Shown in pieces: positions 54,683 through 63,257 of a stretch of 64,000 nt of DNA. The stretch covers positions 3,010,501 through 3,074,500 of the forward strand of contig NZ_CP007806.1 of the NCBI RefSeq assembly GCF_000219535.2, read 5' to 3'. This DNA comes from Brevibacillus laterosporus LMG 15441. Its GTDB lineage: Bacteria; Bacillota; Bacilli; Brevibacillales; Brevibacillaceae. The stretch's first letter is position 1; every line of letters starts with the position of its first letter. The notes under the pieces were generated by a model. It did not search any database and was not told the DNA's origin. It worked only from the letters and a program-made list of their open reading frames with translations. The position numbers and the translations under genes are program-made.

Positions 54683-54955
54683 AATACCGATCTGTACTCT
54701 GACATTGATCTTCGTATCGTAGTCAAAGATGAGTTTTATGAAGAATACCTAGCATTGAAGAAGCAACGAGCAAATAACTGGGGGAACGTTTTATTTTATG
54801 AGGATGACCCGTTGGCAAATTACAGTGTTGCGCATTTTTCTTCTTTTATAAAGGTAGATTCCTTTTATTATCGAGCGGAAGATATGCAGCCCTCCATCTG
54901 GTTACAAGCTGAGAATTTGGAGTGGGTCGATGAGATTTTAAATCTTATTCTTTAA
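54683..54955 (+). pseudogene. Nucleotidyltransferase remnant (aminoglycoside adenylyltransferase-like)
   Basis: The frame opens at 54683 with no start codon and reads YSDIDLRIVVKDEFYEEYL, the DxD core of nucleotidyltransferases. It continues QRANNWGNVLFYEDDP and YSVAHFSSFIKVDSFYYR, and stops at 54955. Family members begin about 30 residues earlier (GSYAKGT-like) and are longer at the C-terminus. An in-frame ATG at 54755 exists, but it lies after the catalytic aspartates. The remaining sequence up to the preQ1 riboswitch is non-coding as far as I can see. Confidence 0.65.
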
Positions 54956-55167
54956 ACATATTCCATATAGGGCAGCTATTTGCTGCTCTTCTTTGCATTG
55001 GGAGAAAGAGAATTCTTTTTACTTGGTTTGTTTTTTCTAAAAAATTTTTTTGATTGCTGGTTAAATGATACTCCTCCATCAAAGAATAACTACTGATGTG
55101 GAAAAAAGCATTGAACCACTGGGTGAAGCTTGTTACAATGAGTCCTTGTAACAACTTCATACACTCT

Positions 55168-55206
55168 TCGCGGTTCGAGATCTCCCGCGTTATCAAAACT
55201 AGGAGG
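55168..55206 (+). promoter_or_regulatory. preQ1-I riboswitch
   Basis: CGCGG (55169-55173) pairs with CCGCG (55185-55189) around TTCGAGATCTC. TTATCAAAACTAGGAGG follows, the A-rich tail and pseudoknot strand that runs into the ribosome binding site. The layout matches the class I preQ1 aptamer (compare the Thermoanaerobacter tengcongensis type). Ligand binding would hide the GGAGG of the downstream transporter gene, so control is translational. Confidence 0.85.
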
Positions 55207-55210
55207 ATAC

Positions 55211-55897
55211 ATGTTTAATTTATGGTTTGGGATTGGCTTTGTGCTAGTCAATTTTGTCTTATTCTTATTATGCTATCGTTTTTTTGGCAAAGTAGGCTTA
55301 TATGCTTGGATTGGATTTGCTACCGTGCTGGCCAACATTCAAGTAGTGAAAATAGTTGAGCTGTTTGGTTTTGCCATGACGCTTGGAAATACGATGTATG
55401 CAACTATCTATCTATGCAGTGACCTGCTCAATGAAAAATATGGGCAAGAGCAAGCGAAAAAAGCTGTTTGGTTTGGTTTCTTCACGCTAATTGCCACAAC
55501 CATTATCATGCAGATGGCCCTTAGATTTGTACCTCATCCAGAGGAGCTGGCGAAGCAGGATGCCTTAGCCATGATTTTTGGCATTATGCCTAGACTAGTA
55601 ATTGCTAGTTTAACGTCATATTTTATTAGTCAGTTTTTAGATGTCCGTATCTATACTTTCTTAAAGAAGATATGTCCGAAACCAAATCAATTATGGATTC
55701 GAAATAACGGAAGCACTTTAATTAGCCAATTCGTTGATACCGTACTCTTCTGCACCATTGCTTTTTTAGGGGTATTACCTATGGATACTTGGTTTGACAT
55801 TTTACTCACAACCTATCTGATTAAATTCGTAGTTTCGGCTGCTTCTACACCGATTTTATATATAGCGCGTAATTTTACGTTTACCAAAGAAAGCTAA
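55211..55897 (+). CDS. yhhQ: Queuosine precursor transporter YhhQ
   Basis: A 228-residue membrane protein with about six hydrophobic segments. The VUT/YhhQ family pattern is present (MTLGNTMYATIYLCSDLLNE, KYGQEQAKKAVWFGF, NGSTLISQFVDTVLF). The family imports queuosine precursors such as preQ0/preQ1. The preQ1-I riboswitch directly upstream is independent support for that role. Confidence 0.93.
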   Translation: MFNLWFGIGFVLVNFVLFLLCYRFFGKVGLYAWIGFATVLANIQVVKIVELFGFAMTLGNTMYATIYLCSDLLNEKYGQEQAKKAVWFGFFTLIATTIIMQMALRFVPHPEELAKQDALAMIFGIMPRLVIASLTSYFISQFLDVRIYTFLKKICPKPNQLWIRNNGSTLISQFVDTVLFCTIAFLGVLPMDTWFDILLTTYLIKFVVSAASTPILYIARNFTFTKES

Positions 55898-55922
55898 GTA
55901 TTCATTACTAGCTATCCTCTGA

Positions 55923-55977
55923 AAATCAAAAGTCCGTTTGTACATGAAAATCCATGTTGCAGGCGGACTTTTGATTT
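55923..55977 (+). terminator. Terminator after yhhQ
   Basis: AAATCAAAAGTCCG (from 55923) pairs perfectly with CGGACTTTTGATTT (ending 55977) around a 27-base loop that itself contains CATG repeats. The arm's own T-run could serve as the tail. It lies 26 bases after the yhhQ stop. Confidence 0.8.
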
Positions 55978-56024
55978 AGTTCATATAATGTTATAATTTT
56001 CTGATAAAATAAGGAGGTATTAGT

Positions 56025-56834
56025 ATGCTTGGCTTTTATAACCGTTTATCTTCAGAAGTATATGATTTGGATAAACCAATTGGTCATTCCTTTGGTGATG
56101 TAGAATTTTATAAACAACGATTACTCCTACATAAAGGAAAAATCCTTGAACCTGCTGTAGGTACAGGTCGGATACTTATTCCACTCTTGGAAAGTGGTTT
56201 ACAGGTAGAAGGATATGATAGCTCCCCAGAAATGCTTCGAATCTGTCAGAATAACTGCCAAAAAAAGGGACTATCTCCAACCCTGTTTGAAGCAACGATG
56301 GAAACTTATGCTTCACCTACCCTGTATCAGGCCATTATTATACCCGCTGGAACATTTTTATTGATTCATGAGAGAGAAGCATCCATCACAGCCTTACAAA
56401 ACTTTTATCACAGTCTGGAAAACGGCGGAAAATTAATCATTGATCTTTTTTTACAAACAGAGTTCAGCTTTGGAACGATCTCAACAAGAACATGGACATG
56501 TGATAACGCTGATGTGATCACATATCAAGATACTTTGGTTGAGGTAGATTATATTAATCAATATAGTATTTCTTACGGCCGATATGAAAAGTGGCGTAAT
56601 GGAACTCTAGTAGAAACTGAGCTAGAACGATTTCCCCTACGTTGGTACGGCGTAGAGGAATTTAGAATGATTCTTGAAAAAATTGGATTTCAGCAGATTA
56701 TCATTTCCGCTGATTATCAGTTCCAGGCATATCCAACCAACACAACGAAAATCATTACCTTTGAAGCGATTGCTAACAAGGCGGGAAAAGCTGACGTGAA
56801 TGTTAAAACTGGTGCTATCAGCTATGACATGTAA
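56025..56834 (+). CDS. Class I SAM-dependent methyltransferase
   Basis: 269 residues behind TAAGGAGG. Motif I is ILEPAVGTGRILIPLLESG at about 43-61 and the acidic strand-2 end is EGYDSSPEM. The post-motif NGGKLIIDLFLQ is typical of the Methyltransf_25/11 group. The substrate cannot be told from sequence, and it is monocistronic between two terminators. Confidence 0.85.
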   Translation: MLGFYNRLSSEVYDLDKPIGHSFGDVEFYKQRLLLHKGKILEPAVGTGRILIPLLESGLQVEGYDSSPEMLRICQNNCQKKGLSPTLFEATMETYASPTLYQAIIIPAGTFLLIHEREASITALQNFYHSLENGGKLIIDLFLQTEFSFGTISTRTWTCDNADVITYQDTLVEVDYINQYSISYGRYEKWRNGTLVETELERFPLRWYGVEEFRMILEKIGFQQIIISADYQFQAYPTNTTKIITFEAIANKAGKADVNVKTGAISYDM

Positions 56835-56854
56835 CACTTCGTTATTAGGAAAGC

Positions 56855-56888
56855 GACCGTTCGAATTCTCCCTATCGGACGGTTCTTT
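56855..56888 (+). terminator. Terminator after the methyltransferase gene
   Basis: GACCGTTCGA pairs with TCGGACGGTTC (one bulge, one wobble) around a ten-base loop, followed by TTTGCCTTT. It lies about 20 bases after the stop and just outside the 3' end of the convergent small gene. Confidence 0.55.
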
Positions 56889-56892
56889 GCCT

Positions 56893-57036
56893 TTACCGTT
56901 TCGGCAAGAGGATATGAATCGACCTCATATTTTTCACAATTGATACTATCCTGTTTGTATAATCCGTATCCTGAAAGATCGTTTTATATCCTAGCAACAA
57001 AACGATGATAATAACGAAAAAACCCCACTTTTTCAT
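56893..57036 (-). CDS. Small membrane protein downstream of the two-component system
   Basis: A 47-residue frame, MKKWGFFVIIIVLLLGYKTI followed by FQDTDYTNRIVSIVKNMRSI and HILLPKR, with GAAAGGGG nine bases before the ATG. One N-terminal transmembrane helix is followed by a basic soluble tail. It lies 88 bases after the kinase stop on the same strand, in a stretch otherwise without genes. Small single-pass proteins beside sensor kinases sometimes modulate them. Here that is only a suggestion, and no family is recognised. Confidence 0.55.
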   Translation of the reverse strand: MKKWGFFVIIIVLLLGYKTIFQDTDYTNRIVSIVKNMRSIHILLPKR

Positions 57037-57124
57037 ACACAGCTTCCCCTTTCATCCTATAGGATAGGGACAACTGTTTAAAAAATAAGCAGGGTAAATC
57101 TAAAATAATTCTTAATTTATTCGG

Positions 57125-58246
57125 TTAGTCTTTAAAATCTTGGGTCTTTTGATGAAAATTCTGCGGTAACCGCACTTGAAAACATGTTTGGATCACATTA
57201 CTCTCCACAGAAATAACACCATGATGCTGCTCTACAAGATTCTTCGCAATGAATAACCCCAGACCTGTGCTTCCTCCCTGATGGGTTCGTGCCTGGTCAC
57301 CTGTGTAGAACATTTCAAAGATGTGCGGCAGCTCTTCTGAAGGAATGCAATTTCCATAATTGACTATCTCAACTACCACATCCTCGACATCCAGATAACA
57401 ACTAATATCTACAAACTGACCATCATTTCCATAACGAATGGCATTGGTCAAGAGATTTTCAAACACCCGCGCAAGCAGTTCCCCATCTCCCCAAATAATT
57501 AGCTGCGGCGTTACGTTCAGTCTAGCTTCCAGCTGGTTTTTCTCAAAGGCTGGGTATAGTTCTTCTTTTAATTGCACGATAAGTTCACTTAAATCGATTG
57601 GCTTCTTCTCAATGGGAAGCATTCCATAATTCATTCTCGCGATTTCAAATAATTCATCGATCAGCTTTTCTAAACGTTGAGACTTGGTAAAAGCAACGGC
57701 CATATAATGTCTGACTTGTTCTGGGGTCAAATGATCGTCTTGTAGAATGAAATCTAAATACCCTATAACAGAAGTCAGCGGAGTGCGCAAATCATGGGCT
57801 AAATTCAATACTAGCTGGTCCTTGCTATTTTCTGCGAAATCTCCTCTTTCGACCGCTTTTTGCAACTTCTCACTCGCCAAATTAATATCTTTTGCAATAT
57901 CTCCAAACTCATCATTCGAAGGAATATGAACCCTATTTGTGAAATTACCATTGGCAAGATGATGAATGCCATTGGATATCTGTTGAAAGTAAGTGGCATA
58001 AGGCTTGGTCAAAAGAAAGAAAAACAAAATAGCAAGAGGGATAAAAATAAGCAGAAAAAAGTTGATATCCCCTATATCTCTGATGAAATAGCGAATCGTA
58101 GTTAGTGGGTTTTCGAACTTGACCTGAACACGATAATAAAGCTGAAGAGCTTTATAGAGTATGTAGGTAATCGTACCAGACAAGAGCATACTAAGACCCA
58201 ATAACAGAATCATTTTAGAACGAAAGCTTCGTATCATTTTATCCAT
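57125..58246 (-). CDS. Membrane sensor histidine kinase
   Basis: 373 residues. Two transmembrane helices (about 12-32 and 55-78) enclose a short extracellular loop of about 20 residues. A HAMP domain follows (YFQQISNGIHHLANGNFTNR). The HisKA helix has NLAHDLRTPLTSVIGYLD, and the ATPase domain has NLLTNAIRYG and GSTGLGLFIAKNLVEQHHG. The layout resembles VanS/YvrG-type intramembrane or short-loop sensors. It overlaps the response regulator gene by eight bases. No ABC or resistance gene adjoins to suggest the stimulus. Confidence 0.9.
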   Translation of the reverse strand: MDKMIRSFRSKMILLLGLSMLLSGTITYILYKALQLYYRVQVKFENPLTTIRYFIRDIGDINFFLLIFIPLAILFFFLLTKPYATYFQQISNGIHHLANGNFTNRVHIPSNDEFGDIAKDINLASEKLQKAVERGDFAENSKDQLVLNLAHDLRTPLTSVIGYLDFILQDDHLTPEQVRHYMAVAFTKSQRLEKLIDELFEIARMNYGMLPIEKKPIDLSELIVQLKEELYPAFEKNQLEARLNVTPQLIIWGDGELLARVFENLLTNAIRYGNDGQFVDISCYLDVEDVVVEIVNYGNCIPSEELPHIFEMFYTGDQARTHQGGSTGLGLFIAKNLVEQHHGVISVESNVIQTCFQVRLPQNFHQKTQDFKD

Positions 58247-58934
58247 TGAACGAATACCCTACTCCCCAGACGGTTTTTATTAGTTTGTTTCGATTTTTAT
58301 CTTCTCCAAGTTTTTTCCGTAAGGTACGAATATGGACCATGACGGTATTCCCTCCCTCAAAGTATGCCTCACCCCATACCTGTTGAAAAAGGTTTTCGGC
58401 ACTATACACCTTCTTGGGATGACGAGCTAACAAATACAAAATATCAAATTCCTTTGGCGTCAGCTCAATGGTTTTGCCGTAAAGGCTTACGGTTCGTTCC
58501 TCCGGATAAATGATTAAGCCCCCCGCCTCCACAACAGGTTTGTTCGTCGCAGCCAGTTGATTTAACTGCATGGAGCGCCTAAGCTGAGCATTTATTCGAG
58601 CAACCAGTTCCATAGGGTTAAATGGTTTGGTCATATAATCATCTGCACCCATTACTAATCCTGAGATTTTATCTAAGTCGGAGTTTTTTGCACTTAAGAA
58701 AATAATCGGCATAGGATACTGTTCCCGAATAAGTCTGGTTACTTCATACCCATTCAGCTTTGGCATCATAATATCCAAAATCGCCAGATCAATCGAATGG
58801 TTCTGAACCGCATGAATTGCTTCTTGCCCATCAGACACTTTTATGCAATGGTATCCCTCTTTTTTTACATGTAACGCAATCAGCTCTGCAATCTCTGCTT
58901 CATCATCAGCTATCAAAATAGTGATACGCATCAT
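58239..58934 (-). CDS. OmpR/VanR-family response regulator
   Basis: 231 residues from the ATG at 58934 (GAGGGTG upstream; a GTG three codons earlier directly abuts it). The receiver has the LIADDEAEI acidic pair, phosphoacceptor Asp in DLAILDIMMPKLNG, and FLSAKNSD and DDYMTKPF. The C-terminal winged helix ends VMVHIRTLRKKLGEDKNR...TVWGVGYSF. It forms a two-gene operon with the kinase downstream. Targets are unknown. Confidence 0.93.
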   Translation of the reverse strand: MMRITILIADDEAEIAELIALHVKKEGYHCIKVSDGQEAIHAVQNHSIDLAILDIMMPKLNGYEVTRLIREQYPMPIIFLSAKNSDLDKISGLVMGADDYMTKPFNPMELVARINAQLRRSMQLNQLAATNKPVVEAGGLIIYPEERTVSLYGKTIELTPKEFDILYLLARHPKKVYSAENLFQQVWGEAYFEGGNTVMVHIRTLRKKLGEDKNRNKLIKTVWGVGYSFNG

Positions 58935-59015
58935 TGTATTCACCCTCTAAATAAAGTTAAAAACACTGTCATTATAGCAGGTTTCCGCTTATCAATGCTG
59001 CCTCGTTTATAGGAG

Positions 59016-59051
59016 CAAAAAGAGACTGAATGGGATATACCCAATCAGTCT
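59016..59051 (-). terminator. Terminator of the dga-type operon
   Basis: On the minus strand AGACTGATTGGG pairs with CCCATTCAGTCT around a short loop, and CTTTTTG follows. It lies about 80 bases after the dgaF stop and also faces the response-regulator promoter region. Confidence 0.65.
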
Positions 59052-59133
59052 ATCATTCATTATTTTATACGATTAACGTAGCCGAATCAAAGGGACCATT
59101 CGGAAAAAATTGCACACCGAAATCAACTATAAC

Positions 59134-59859
59134 CTATAACCACTCAGCTAATGTAGCTTTTACAGCTTGCACATCTTCTATTCTTGTCAAACCAGTCGCT
59201 TTATCCACGATAGACGTATAGATATGAGGAATCACTTCTCTAGCACCATTTTCGATACAAATGCGCACCGTTTCTGCCATATTTTCAATCGTAATTCCTC
59301 CTGTAGGCTCAAAAATGGTAATACCTGCTTCCACAGCAGCCTTTACCATGGCAATTAACTCATCTAATCGGTTATTCAATGGATAAAATTTGACAGAAGG
59401 GATACCCATGTCCGCGATTAATGCCGCCGCCGCTTCACATGAGATGGCTTCCTCATACCTCTGACTCACAGGCCCTGTGGTTACATACACCTTTCCTACG
59501 GTTCCACTTGGGGTAATCACCGCATTGACAATGGTATTTGCCCCACCTTCAGCCTCCAATAGTCCAATCGTGTAGCCAGCTGCTGGAAATACTTGATTCA
59601 CATGCGGTGGGATCGTTTGCTTGGCTACCTCAGCTACTTTTTTCCACTGAGTGGGGTCAGCCGCTCCTAAGCCTACTGACACTGGAATCCCTGCTTTTTG
59701 ATACTCCCTTACCTTTTCAACTGCCAATTCCACACTTGAAAATGACTTGACCATAAGACCAATTAATACCTGCCCATTCAATATTTCCATGATATCCTTT
59801 GCATTCTCAGGGTCTCTGGCTAATAAATTGACGCGTACTTTTACATGGCTACTCATCAT
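59134..59859 (-). CDS. dgaF: KDGP aldolase family protein (DgaF-like)
   Basis: A 241-residue protein of the family that includes DgaF, which cleaves 2-dehydro-3-deoxy-6-phosphogluconate to pyruvate and glyceraldehyde-3-phosphate. The sequence has RVNLLARDPENAKDIMEI, VGLGAADPTQWKKVAEVA, the SVKFYPLNNRLDELIAM segment with its candidate lysine, and FEPTGGITIENMAETV. It overlaps the DgaE stop by four bases, and the pair would convert an aminosugar-acid phosphate to central metabolites. Confidence 0.85.
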   Translation of the reverse strand: MMSSHVKVRVNLLARDPENAKDIMEILNGQVLIGLMVKSFSSVELAVEKVREYQKAGIPVSVGLGAADPTQWKKVAEVAKQTIPPHVNQVFPAAGYTIGLLEAEGGANTIVNAVITPSGTVGKVYVTTGPVSQRYEEAISCEAAAALIADMGIPSVKFYPLNNRLDELIAMVKAAVEAGITIFEPTGGITIENMAETVRICIENGAREVIPHIYTSIVDKATGLTRIEDVQAVKATLAEWL

Positions 59860-60971
59860 TTTCCTCCTTCTATGCTTGCTAATATCTCACGTAAACGCTG
59901 AGCAATCAGATTTTCTTGTTGGGGAAGCAAGGGTCTTGGGTCAATATAGATGATTCCTACATTGGCATAATGATCCCTTGTATAAATAGAGGGATTTCCT
60001 TCTTTCAATTTTTGCGCTAGCTCTAAAGCCGTCATCCCAGCTATGGCTGGATCGATCGTTAGTTGTGCCCGGTAAATTTCGCGGCCAGCCTCATCCTGAA
60101 CAATGCGTCCTGTGATTCCTGGCACATCCTTTATCTGCTCCAAAAATGATTGCATGCGCCCCTTTTGCTCCTCGCCCGTATCACGCTTATTGGCGTAGCG
60201 CTCCAGTGCCACTGTTAAACCAATCAACGCTTCCTTCCCGACCTTCATTGCACGACCTATTCCTTTATATTGAGCATGGCACGCGTCAATGAAGTGCTGT
60301 TTGCCGCAAATAAAACCCGAGGTTGGTCCTTCGATGGCTTTACCACCACTATAAATGACCAAGTCCACGCCCATCTGAACATACTTGCGCAAATCTTCTT
60401 CAGCCGCTGCATCCACAACCACAGGGAGCTGATGACGATGTCCGATCTCTAGCATGGTCTGAAGAGATTGCATCCCCTTCTGTACGGCATGGTGGGACTT
60501 GATATAAAAGAGCGCAGCCGTTTTCTCACTAATCGCCCCCTCTATATGCTCGGCCTCCACAAAATTGGCATGACCTACCTCAATTACGTGGGCTCCTCCT
60601 AAAGCCATCATCTGTGGGACAGCTCCACCAAAATGTACAGAATGCCCCTTCTGTATAATCACTTCATTCGGAACACCTTGTAAAAATGGAATTTTCTCTA
60701 GTTTCGAAAGATTGCTTCCTGCAACAATGGCCGCAGTAGCAATTGCTATTCCTGCCGAGGCTCCGAGTGTTGGACAGCCTCCTTCTGCTCCGGTTGCTTT
60801 TGCGATACGTTTCCCAACCCAAGTTAACAGCTCCTGCATATTCACATAATCCATCGAAGCTTCTGAAATAGCTCGAGCCACTTCGGTATGAACAGCACTT
60901 GCACCTAGCGCCGTCATCTTTCCACTCGCATTAATGACGGCTTGAAGACCTAGCTGTTGATAGATTGACAT
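59856..60971 (-). CDS. dgaE: PLP ammonia-lyase, DgaE-like (SelA-related fold)
   Basis: A 371-residue fold-type I PLP protein. The cofactor lysine lies in DLVIYSGGKAIEGPTSGFI near 225. The N-terminus (LGLQAVINASGKMTALGASA) is that of the SelA/DgaE family. DgaE eliminates ammonia from D-glucosaminate-6-phosphate to give KDGP, the substrate of DgaF. The partner overlap supports this, though a related 2-amino-acid phosphate is possible. Confidence 0.85.
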   Translation of the reverse strand: MSIYQQLGLQAVINASGKMTALGASAVHTEVARAISEASMDYVNMQELLTWVGKRIAKATGAEGGCPTLGASAGIAIATAAIVAGSNLSKLEKIPFLQGVPNEVIIQKGHSVHFGGAVPQMMALGGAHVIEVGHANFVEAEHIEGAISEKTAALFYIKSHHAVQKGMQSLQTMLEIGHRHQLPVVVDAAAEEDLRKYVQMGVDLVIYSGGKAIEGPTSGFICGKQHFIDACHAQYKGIGRAMKVGKEALIGLTVALERYANKRDTGEEQKGRMQSFLEQIKDVPGITGRIVQDEAGREIYRAQLTIDPAIAGMTALELAQKLKEGNPSIYTRDHYANVGIIYIDPRPLLPQQENLIAQRLREILASIEGGK

Positions 60972-61060
60972 GTTTTTCTCAGCCTTTCTGTTTCTAGCGT
61001 ATGTGTAAAAAGATACAGGAATCTAAGTACACGCAAGACAACTTTCCATAAGCACCTCTT

Positions 61061-61711
61061 TTATGCTGGAATCGGAAAAATTCCACCCATAATCATTGCC
61101 CCAATGATTGCCCCACCTGCAATGGGCTTTTTAAACGCATAGAACAGGGCCGCACCAATTGTCGCGCCAATGCCCACTGGTATTGAGGCCATAATCGCTG
61201 TGATAACAATTAACGGTCCCAAATACCGACCAGCAGCATTTCCCGCCCCCATCATGACATCTGCCCCAAAGGTTGAGGTAGAACCAGCTACAGTATAGCG
61301 CCGAATGAAAATAATAATGATCCCAATCAAGAAACCTAGACCAGCACCTACTAGCAACGCGAGCGGAAACGATTCTATGGGAGCCACGATTCCGGCTCCT
61401 AGCAACAGGGCAGGTACTCCAATTCCGATGCCCGTTTGTAGAGCACCGCCGATATCCAAAATCCCTACTAGGGGGCCTTCTAAGACACGGGCAAACAAGA
61501 AGCTAGCGCCAAATGCCGCTGCAGCACCATAGCTTCCGCCTTTGATCCCTGCCTCTAACATCGCTACAATAGCAATATCATTAAATGCTCCTACATGATG
61601 CACATAATACATATGTGTACCAGCAAAAATCCCCGAGCATAAGCAGGCAACAAAGATAGGAAAAGCCCATTCAGACATCCAAAAGCCTTGTTTTTCTAAC
61701 GATTGGTCCAT
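61061..61711 (-). CDS. DUF4310 membrane protein
   Basis: 216 residues with about six hydrophobic, glycine/alanine-rich helices (IVAMLEAGIKGGSYGAAAAF, GALQTGIGIGVPALLLGAG). It matches the DUF4310 family of a conserved cassette first noted in Enterococcus and Aeromonas (EF_0833/AHA_3914-type, from memory). It probably forms a membrane complex with the DUF4311 protein encoded one base upstream. No transport-family motif is recognised. Confidence 0.78.
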   Translation of the reverse strand: MDQSLEKQGFWMSEWAFPIFVACLCSGIFAGTHMYYVHHVGAFNDIAIVAMLEAGIKGGSYGAAAAFGASFLFARVLEGPLVGILDIGGALQTGIGIGVPALLLGAGIVAPIESFPLALLVGAGLGFLIGIIIIFIRRYTVAGSTSTFGADVMMGAGNAAGRYLGPLIVITAIMASIPVGIGATIGAALFYAFKKPIAGGAIIGAMIMGGIFPIPA

Positions 61712-61712
61712 A

Positions 61713-62501
61713 TCATTTCACCTCTGATCCAAATAATTTGTGTACATCAATAAGCCATTGGGGAATATCCACCTGAATACTATGCAGAAACGCTACATCG
61801 AAACCACGGAAGAAACCACTTAATGTGTATAAAAGCACTACCGCAAGCACCAAGGTTTTCGTAATACGGTTCCAGCCGCTGTCGTCCACACCTTTACCGA
61901 TGAGAATACCAAGAACAATACCAGGGACAGCATTCCCCATGATTAAATGAGCCAATCCACCTAGTACCGTCCCCCATAAACCAGTACGCTTACCAGCATC
62001 CATCGCAGCCATCCAGAAAACGATTGGCATGATTGGGTTAATCAGCCAGTTTGCAGCCGGGACCAATACCTTAGTTGCTACTAACTGCATGGAAGATGGT
62101 ATGGACGAGGCGGTAGAATTTAATAAAGTCACCACGACAACCCCTACAAACGCTCCTACAAATGCCATTTTTTTCGGATTATGTAACGTTTCAGAAACAT
62201 TCCGATTTTTCCATAACAGACCAGCCGCTGCCCAGTTTGGGATAATGCGATGATCAACGTCCTGAGTCAACGCACCTGCACCTACAACAGACGCCCATGC
62301 ATTAAATAAAAATCCCAAACCGAATGAAAAGTGAGATATTGGATCTCCTTCACATGCATTTAATTCACCAAAGGTACGAAAAGCACCCATCCCTTGCACA
62401 TTGGGAGCGTGAAACATACGAGCCGCACCTGCTCCAACTCCAAACCCAACGAGTGCACCAATAATGATTGATTTCACAATAATGACCAAGGTGATACCCA
62501 T
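61713..62501 (-). CDS. DUF4311 membrane protein
   Basis: 262 residues with about seven hydrophobic segments and a conserved soluble loop near residues 30-65 (GVGAGAARMFHAPNVQGMGAF, NACEGDPISHFSFG). It belongs to the DUF4311 family of the same cassette. Small-residue packing resembles PTS IIC and IID components, but I see no direct homology. The start has GAGGGAG upstream. Confidence 0.78.
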   Translation of the reverse strand: MGITLVIIVKSIIIGALVGFGVGAGAARMFHAPNVQGMGAFRTFGELNACEGDPISHFSFGLGFLFNAWASVVGAGALTQDVDHRIIPNWAAAGLLWKNRNVSETLHNPKKMAFVGAFVGVVVVTLLNSTASSIPSSMQLVATKVLVPAANWLINPIMPIVFWMAAMDAGKRTGLWGTVLGGLAHLIMGNAVPGIVLGILIGKGVDDSGWNRITKTLVLAVVLLYTLSGFFRGFDVAFLHSIQVDIPQWLIDVHKLFGSEVK

Positions 62502-62524
62502 CCGCTACTCCCTCTTTTCTGTGC

Positions 62525-62872
62525 TTACGTGTTAGGATTCTTCGCTAGTTTGATCTGCCTGCTAGAAGTTGATTGAATTTCTTCCGTAAACGTTATTTTG
62601 GACAGCTCAATTACACGTAAACGGACCAAAATACGCACTTCAATCGTGTATTTCGTTCTAGTACGCGGAAACAAAATCCCTAGAAAGCGCTCTTTATAGG
62701 AAAATTGCGTTGCCTTCAAAACCTCAACATCCATCGGTTCAATTCGTAAAATGAGATCAGGAATTTCGCGAGCCATCTTGCTTTTAATTTGACTAAACAC
62801 AAATTGAAAGGCAGCTTCTTTAGAATCACCGCTCCCGCTTAGCGTCAACGTGTAATCAAGCTCTTTATACAT
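62525..62872 (-). CDS. DUF4312 family protein
   Basis: 115 residues, soluble, beta-rich in appearance (DYTLTLSGSGDSKEAAFQFVF, ...LRIEPMDVEVLKATQFSYKE). It belongs to the DUF4312 family, encoded between the SFCGS protein and DUF4311 in the cassette. Function is unknown. It may be a cytosolic partner of the membrane pair. Confidence 0.75.
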   Translation of the reverse strand: MYKELDYTLTLSGSGDSKEAAFQFVFSQIKSKMAREIPDLILRIEPMDVEVLKATQFSYKERFLGILFPRTRTKYTIEVRILVRLRVIELSKITFTEEIQSTSSRQIKLAKNPNT

Positions 62873-62885
62873 TCCCTGCTTCCTC

Positions 62886-63245
62886 CTATCCTTTCATTTT
62901 TTTAAACTCTTCTGTCATCCGTCTCCCCAATTCCTCCGTATCCATAAACCCAAAGCCAATTACTTTTTTCCCTTCACGCAAGGCCGTAATGCCCGCATCT
63001 ATGGAGCGTAAGCCAAATTCAATCTCATAGCCATATTTCGTTTTAGCTGTAACAGCGCCAGCTCCACCGCTTCCACAAAAAGATAGTCCAAAATCGGCAT
63101 GCTCCTTATGCATGTAATCTCCGACCTTCATATCTGCTCCGACTCCCGGAATAAGGATAGGTAGACCTCCAGCCGCTTTAATCCCTTTCGCAATATTCTG
63201 TCCTTTTCCTAGACGATCTCCAATAACCACCTTAATTTCACCCAT
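62886..63245 (-). CDS. SFCGS family glycine-rich protein
   Basis: A 119-residue cytosolic protein whose hallmark, DFGLSFCGSGGAGAVTAKTK, gives the family its name (Cys57). An N-terminal strand-turn (IKVVIGDRLGKGQNIAKGIK) and a C-terminal helix (TEELGRRMTEEFKKM) flank it. The cysteine in a glycine-rich loop after a beta strand recalls the phosphocysteine loop of PTS IIB domains, but no phosphorylation is demonstrated. Function is unknown. Confidence 0.78.
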   Translation of the reverse strand: MGEIKVVIGDRLGKGQNIAKGIKAAGGLPILIPGVGADMKVGDYMHKEHADFGLSFCGSGGAGAVTAKTKYGYEIEFGLRSIDAGITALREGKKVIGFGFMDTEELGRRMTEEFKKMKG

Positions 63246-63257
63246 TACAATTCCCTC

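Noticed and set aside
59065-59133. Short frame ending FFPNGPFDSATLIV after dgaF
   Set aside because: About 20 codons without a start codon or ribosome binding site; too short to support.
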